Assembly: GCF_001427785.1 (NCBI RefSeq)
Contig: NZ_LMHM01000013.1
Coordinates: 950,394-999,427, forward strand
Length of the DNA stretch: 49,034 bases
Direction of reading: 5' to 3'
Origin: Lysobacter sp. Root690
Lineage (GTDB): Bacteria; Pseudomonadota; Gammaproteobacteria; Xanthomonadales; Xanthomonadaceae
The notes beneath the pieces were generated by a model that did not search any database, was not told the DNA's origin, and worked only from the letters and a program-made list of their open reading frames with translations. The position numbers were made by a program, and so were the translations under genes. Positions 45,937 to 49,034 of this stretch are shown here, piece after piece (the stretch's first letter is position 1; each line of letters begins with the position of its first letter).

Positions 45937-46596
45937 ATGACCGCCAACGCCCTGTGTGTACCGTCCGACCGCCTTCAGTTCCTGCGCAGTTGGGCCGCCG
46001 ATCCCTTGCGGATCGCGGCGATCGCGCCGTCCGGCCGCGCCTTGTCGCGGTTGATCACGCGCGAGGTCGAGCCGTCGCAGGGGCCGGTGCTGGAACTCGG
46101 CCCCGGCACCGGCGTGTTCACTCGCGCCTTGCTTGAGCGCGGGGTAGGCGAAAGCGAGCTGACCCTGATCGAGACCGAGGCCGATTTCGGCGACCTGCTG
46201 CGCCGGCGCTTTCCGCGCGCGCGAGTGCTCAACCTGGATGCGGCGCGGCTTGCGCGCGCCCGGGTGTTCGCCGCGCCGGTGGTGGGCGCGGTGGTCAGCG
46301 GTCTGCCGCTGCTGTCGATGCCGCTGCGCAAGGTCATGGCGATCCTGACCGGCGCGTTCGTCTACCTGCGCGCCGACGGTGGCTTCTATCAATTCACCTA
46401 CGGACCGCGTTGCCCGGTGCCGCGGCCGGTGCTTGAGCGCCTGGGTCTGAAGGCCACTCGCATCGGCGGCACGCTGCGCAATCTGCCGCCCGCGTCGGTG
46501 TATCGCATTCAACGTCGCGCGCCTGGGCGTGAGCTCTCGCATCGGTCGAGTTCGCCGCTGATACCGGTTTTGCGTCTGGAGCATGGCCGTGACTGA
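45937..46596 (+). CDS. SAM-dependent methyltransferase, phospholipid N-methyltransferase-like
   Basis: The 219-residue protein has a class I methyltransferase fold with motif I VLELGPGTGVFTRALL (about 51-66), an acidic residue in LTLIETEADF at the end of strand 2, and VVSGLPLLSMPLRKV (about 118-132), which replaces motif IV. The opening FLRSWAADPLRIAAIAPSGR resembles the PmtA/phosphatidylethanolamine methyltransferase group and rRNA-adenine-dimethylase relatives. The acceptor could be a phospholipid, but this is not certain. It is divergent from the TetR gene and overlaps the next gene by 14 bases, so the two form an operon. Confidence 0.8.
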   Translation: MTANALCVPSDRLQFLRSWAADPLRIAAIAPSGRALSRLITREVEPSQGPVLELGPGTGVFTRALLERGVGESELTLIETEADFGDLLRRRFPRARVLNLDAARLARARVFAAPVVGAVVSGLPLLSMPLRKVMAILTGAFVYLRADGGFYQFTYGPRCPVPRPVLERLGLKATRIGGTLRNLPPASVYRIQRRAPGRELSHRSSSPLIPVLRLEHGRD

Positions 46597-47593
46597 GATC
46601 GTGCTGGTCACTGGCGGCACCGGCTTCATCGCCGGCCACTGCATCGTGGAACTGCTGCAACGCGGCTTCGACGTGCGCACGAGCGTGCGCAGCCTGGGCA
46701 AGGAATCGGCTTTGCGCGCGTCGATCGTCGCGGCCGGCGCCAGCGTCGAGCGCTTGACCGCGGTGGTCGCCGATCTGACCGACGATGCGGGCTGGGACGC
46801 GGCCGTGGCTGGATGCGACTACGTACTGCATGTCGCCTCGCCTCTGGGCGGCGGAACCCCGGCCGATCCGGACGCGATGATCGCGGCCGCGCGCGACGGC
46901 AGCCTGCGCGTATTGCGCGCGGCGGCGAAGGCCGGGGTCAAGCGGGTGGTGATGACTTCGGCCGCGGCCGCCGCGCGCCCGCCGCCGGGCTCCGATGCGG
47001 TCAGCACCGAAGCGATATGGTCCGATCCGAGCGATCCGGGCTTCGACACCTACCGTCGTTCGAAGGTATTGGCCGAACGCGCGGCCTGGCAGTTCGTCGC
47101 CGAGCATCCCGGCGCGATCGAACTGACCACGGTGCTGCCGGGCGCGGTGTTCGGCCCGGTGCTGACCCGCGACAACCTCGGTTCGGTGCAGATCATCCAG
47201 CGCCTGCTCGAAGGCCGCCCGCCGGGTTTGCCGAGGCTGGGCTTCTCGATCGTCGACGTGCGCGATCTGGCGCAGTTGCATGTGCGGGCGATGCTCGCGC
47301 CCGAAGCAGCCGGTCAGCGGTTTCTGGCGACCGGCGAGTTCCTGTGGATGAAGCAGGTCGCCGCGGCCTTGCGTGCGGGCCTGGGCGCGCAGGCGAGTCG
47401 GGTGCCGACTCGCGGCCTGCCGGATGCGCTGGTCCGCATGCTGGCCTGGTTCCTGCCGCACTTGAAGTTGATGACGCCGCTGCTGGGACGCAAGAACGCG
47501 GTGTCTTCGCAGAAAGCACGCGATCTGCTCGGTTTCGCGCCGCGGCCGGCGGCGGTCACGGTGGTGGATTGTGCGAGAAGCCTGCAGGGATAA
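46583..47593 (+). CDS. NAD(P)-dependent epimerase/dihydroflavonol reductase-like protein
   Basis: The 336-residue protein is an extended short-chain dehydrogenase. It has the nucleotide-binding VTGGTGFIAGHCIVELL (9-25), Arg in RTSVRSLGKE that suggests NADP preference, and the active-site Tyr157-x3-Lys161 in DTYRRSKVLAE with an upstream VMTSAAAAARP stretch. This is close to the dihydroflavonol-4-reductase/cinnamoyl-CoA-reductase branch, whose bacterial members reduce aldehydes or ketones of various kinds. It overlaps the methyltransferase gene by 14 bases and should be under the same TetR control. The substrate is unknown. Confidence 0.85.
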   Translation: MAVTEIVLVTGGTGFIAGHCIVELLQRGFDVRTSVRSLGKESALRASIVAAGASVERLTAVVADLTDDAGWDAAVAGCDYVLHVASPLGGGTPADPDAMIAAARDGSLRVLRAAAKAGVKRVVMTSAAAAARPPPGSDAVSTEAIWSDPSDPGFDTYRRSKVLAERAAWQFVAEHPGAIELTTVLPGAVFGPVLTRDNLGSVQIIQRLLEGRPPGLPRLGFSIVDVRDLAQLHVRAMLAPEAAGQRFLATGEFLWMKQVAAALRAGLGAQASRVPTRGLPDALVRMLAWFLPHLKLMTPLLGRKNAVSSQKARDLLGFAPRPAAVTVVDCARSLQG

Positions 47594-47655
47594 GGCGCAA
47601 GGCTCGCGACGCACTGGCCGACCCATGCGTTTCGCATTCTTGCGCAACGTAGTCC

Positions 47656-47694
47656 GTCGAGTATCCACCGGGTAGCGTTCCGCGCTACCTCGAC
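47656..47694. repeat. Hairpin after the reductase gene
   Basis: GGTAGCG (47671-47677) pairs with CGCTACC (47683-47689), and outer GTCGA (47656-47660) with TCGAC (47690-47694). No T-tract. It may mark the end of the preceding operon. Confidence 0.4.
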
Positions 47695-47758
47695 GACGCG
47701 CTGCGAACCGCGGCGGCTTGCTGTTAGATTCCAGGCGTCACTCAATGGAGTCGCCCGC

Positions 47759-48409
47759 ATGGCCTCGGCAAGTCTGGAACTGGACGGCTTCGTACGCGAA
47801 GCCTTGTTACGTGGGCAATCGAAACAGGCGACCGCGCAGGCGCTGGCGGCGGCGGGCTGGAGTCCCGAACAGACCCGCGGCGCGCTCGACGCCTACGCCG
47901 ATGTCGACTTCGTGGTGCCGGTGCCGAAGCCGCGCGCTTCGTTGTCGGCGCGCGAGGCCTTCGCGTATCTGGTGATGTTCTCGACCCTGTACTTCGTCGC
48001 CTATCACCTCGGCAGCTTGGTGTTCGACCTGATCAACCTGAGTTGGCCGGATCCGGCCGACCACAGTTACGGCTTGTGGTATCGCAATGTCGCCGATTCG
48101 CTGCGCTGGTCGGTGTCGGCTCTGGTGATTTCGTTCCCGGTGTTCGCGTTCGTCTCGCACCGGGTCGCGCGCGATGTCGCCCGATACCCGATCAAGCGCC
48201 TGTCGCCGGTGCGGCGATGGTTGACCTACCTGACTTTGTTCATCGCCGCGACGGTGTTGATCGGCGACATGACCTCGCTGGTCTACAACCTGCTGGGCGG
48301 CGAATTGAGCGTGCGCTTCGTGCTGAAGGTGCTGGTGGTGGCGGTGATCGCCGGCACCGTGTTCGGCTACTACTTGTGGGATCTGCGTCGCGAGGAGAGT
48401 CAGGCATGA
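47759..48409 (+). CDS. DUF5671-like membrane protein
   Basis: The 216-residue protein has a soluble N-terminal section of about 60 residues (VREALLRGQSKQATAQALAA, a small helical putative interaction domain) and four membrane helices (about 63-88, 112-138, 154-180, 187-207). The pattern AFAYLVMFSTLYFVAYHLGSL and RDVARYPIKRLSPVRRWLTY fits DUF5671 as I know it. Function is unknown. GGAG lies before the ATG at 47759. The next gene overlaps it as ATGA, so the two are co-transcribed. Confidence 0.75.
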   Translation: MASASLELDGFVREALLRGQSKQATAQALAAAGWSPEQTRGALDAYADVDFVVPVPKPRASLSAREAFAYLVMFSTLYFVAYHLGSLVFDLINLSWPDPADHSYGLWYRNVADSLRWSVSALVISFPVFAFVSHRVARDVARYPIKRLSPVRRWLTYLTLFIAATVLIGDMTSLVYNLLGGELSVRFVLKVLVVAVIAGTVFGYYLWDLRREESQA

Positions 48410-48846
48410 GCGCATCGGTCGGACGTGGGCTGCTGATCGCGGCCGGAGCAGTGATCGTCGCGGCGATCGCGATGGCGGTGGTGAAGATGGGCGGACCAGG
48501 CGCGCAGCGGCAGATGCGCCTGGACGAACGACGGGTGCAGGATCTGAGCCGAATCGATCAGGAACTGCGTGGCTATTTCGACGCACACAAGGCCTTGCCG
48601 CCGGACCTGGCAAAACTGGCCGCGCAGCCGGGTCTGGCGCTGCCCATCAACGACCCGGACACGACCGCGCCGTACGCGTACCAACCGGGACAGAACGGCC
48701 GCTTCCGCCTGTGCGCCAGATTCGCCACCGACACCGCGCAAGAACCGACCCAGATGCGCGATCCGATGCAATTGGGCGACAAACAGTGGCGGCATCCGGC
48801 CGGCGATCATTGCTACGAACGCGATGCGTCCGCGGACAAGTCTTAA
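48406..48846 (+). CDS. Small single-pass membrane protein, unknown function
   Basis: The 146-residue protein has one N-terminal membrane helix (about 8-28, GLLIAAGAVIVAAIAMAVV) and a soluble domain that should face the periplasm. The segment RRVQDLSRIDQELRGYFDAH, then LPPDLAKLAAQPG and DPDTTAPYAYQPGQNGRF, recalls the periplasmic part of pseudopilin-like or type II secretion-related proteins, but no prepilin cleavage motif is present. It starts inside the end of the DUF5671 gene (ATGA overlap, GAGGAG upstream). Confidence 0.75.
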   Translation: MSASVGRGLLIAAGAVIVAAIAMAVVKMGGPGAQRQMRLDERRVQDLSRIDQELRGYFDAHKALPPDLAKLAAQPGLALPINDPDTTAPYAYQPGQNGRFRLCARFATDTAQEPTQMRDPMQLGDKQWRHPAGDHCYERDASADKS

Positions 48847-48901
48847 GTCACGGTCGCTATCGTCACCGAAGCGATCGCATCGTCAAGCCGCTGTCTGGCC
48901 T

Positions 48902-48923
48902 GAACTTGTGCTTGGCTTAAGTT
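48902..48923. repeat. Inverted repeat downstream of the last gene
   Basis: GAACTT near 48901-48906 is inverted as AAGTTC near 48918-48923. No T-tract follows, so it is at best a weak end signal. The remaining 110 bases to the window edge show no gene. Confidence 0.3.
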
Positions 48924-49034
48924 CGAAGCAATGCCTACCTTTCAGCGCTGCGAGGCCGCTGACTTGCGAGAACAAGAGGACACCCGAAGGGCGGCGCACA
49001 TGGATGTGCGCCGTGCGCCACCGAGACAGGATGT

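Overview
The window is high-GC chromosomal DNA from a gammaproteobacterium, most likely a Lysobacter or close Xanthomonadaceae relative (inference). The grounds are codon use and protein style, the order tpiA-secG-tRNA-Leu-nuoA..N-tRNA-fMet-rimP-nusA-infB-rbfA-truB-rpsO-pnp, GGGAATC-type and GTAGGAGCGGC-type intergenic repeats, a secreted S1 protease, and a protein with a C-terminal domain like those of Xanthomonadales type IV secretion effectors.

Layout. (1) 1-6.8 kb: a YejM/PbgA-like membrane sulfatase-fold protein (minus), an isopenicillin-N-synthase-like oxygenase (plus), a DUF6445-like oxygenase (minus), a secreted trypsin-like protease (minus) and a DNA-deoxyinosine/uracil glycosylase-like protein (minus). 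(2) 7.0-24.0 kb: tpiA, secG, tRNA-Leu(GAG) and a complete 14-gene respiratory complex I operon, nuoA to nuoN, closed by a strong terminator. Inverted repeats lie between nuoD and nuoE and between nuoM and nuoN. (3) 24.4-34.7 kb: initiator tRNA with its own promoter and terminator, then the classic translation/RNA block rimP-nusA-infB-rbfA-truB-rpsO-pnp. (4) 34.9-40.8 kb: two large exported paralogues built from DUF11-type and SpaA/prealbumin-like modules. (5) 40.9-49.0 kb: accessory genes. These are a CPBP protease, a possible DUF1877 protein, a small lipoprotein, a zinc-ribbon protein, a candidate antibacterial type IV effector with an upstream lipoprotein that could be its immunity protein, a TetR regulator divergent from a methyltransferase/reductase pair with two matching operator-like sites between them, and two small membrane proteins.

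How the parts fit. Regions 2 and 3 are housekeeping: the nuo operon makes the proton-pumping NADH:quinone oxidoreductase, and the rimP-pnp block handles ribosome maturation, initiation and RNA turnover. Regions 1, 4 and 5 hold secretion, envelope and interbacterial-competition functions. The most promising less-described elements are the effector/lipoprotein pair at 43.3-44.9 kb, the duplicated operator at 45.84-45.90 kb, the paired DUF11 proteins, and the long intergenic palindromes inside essential operons. No IS element, prophage or CRISPR array was seen. All functional calls come from reading motifs by eye; no database search was run.
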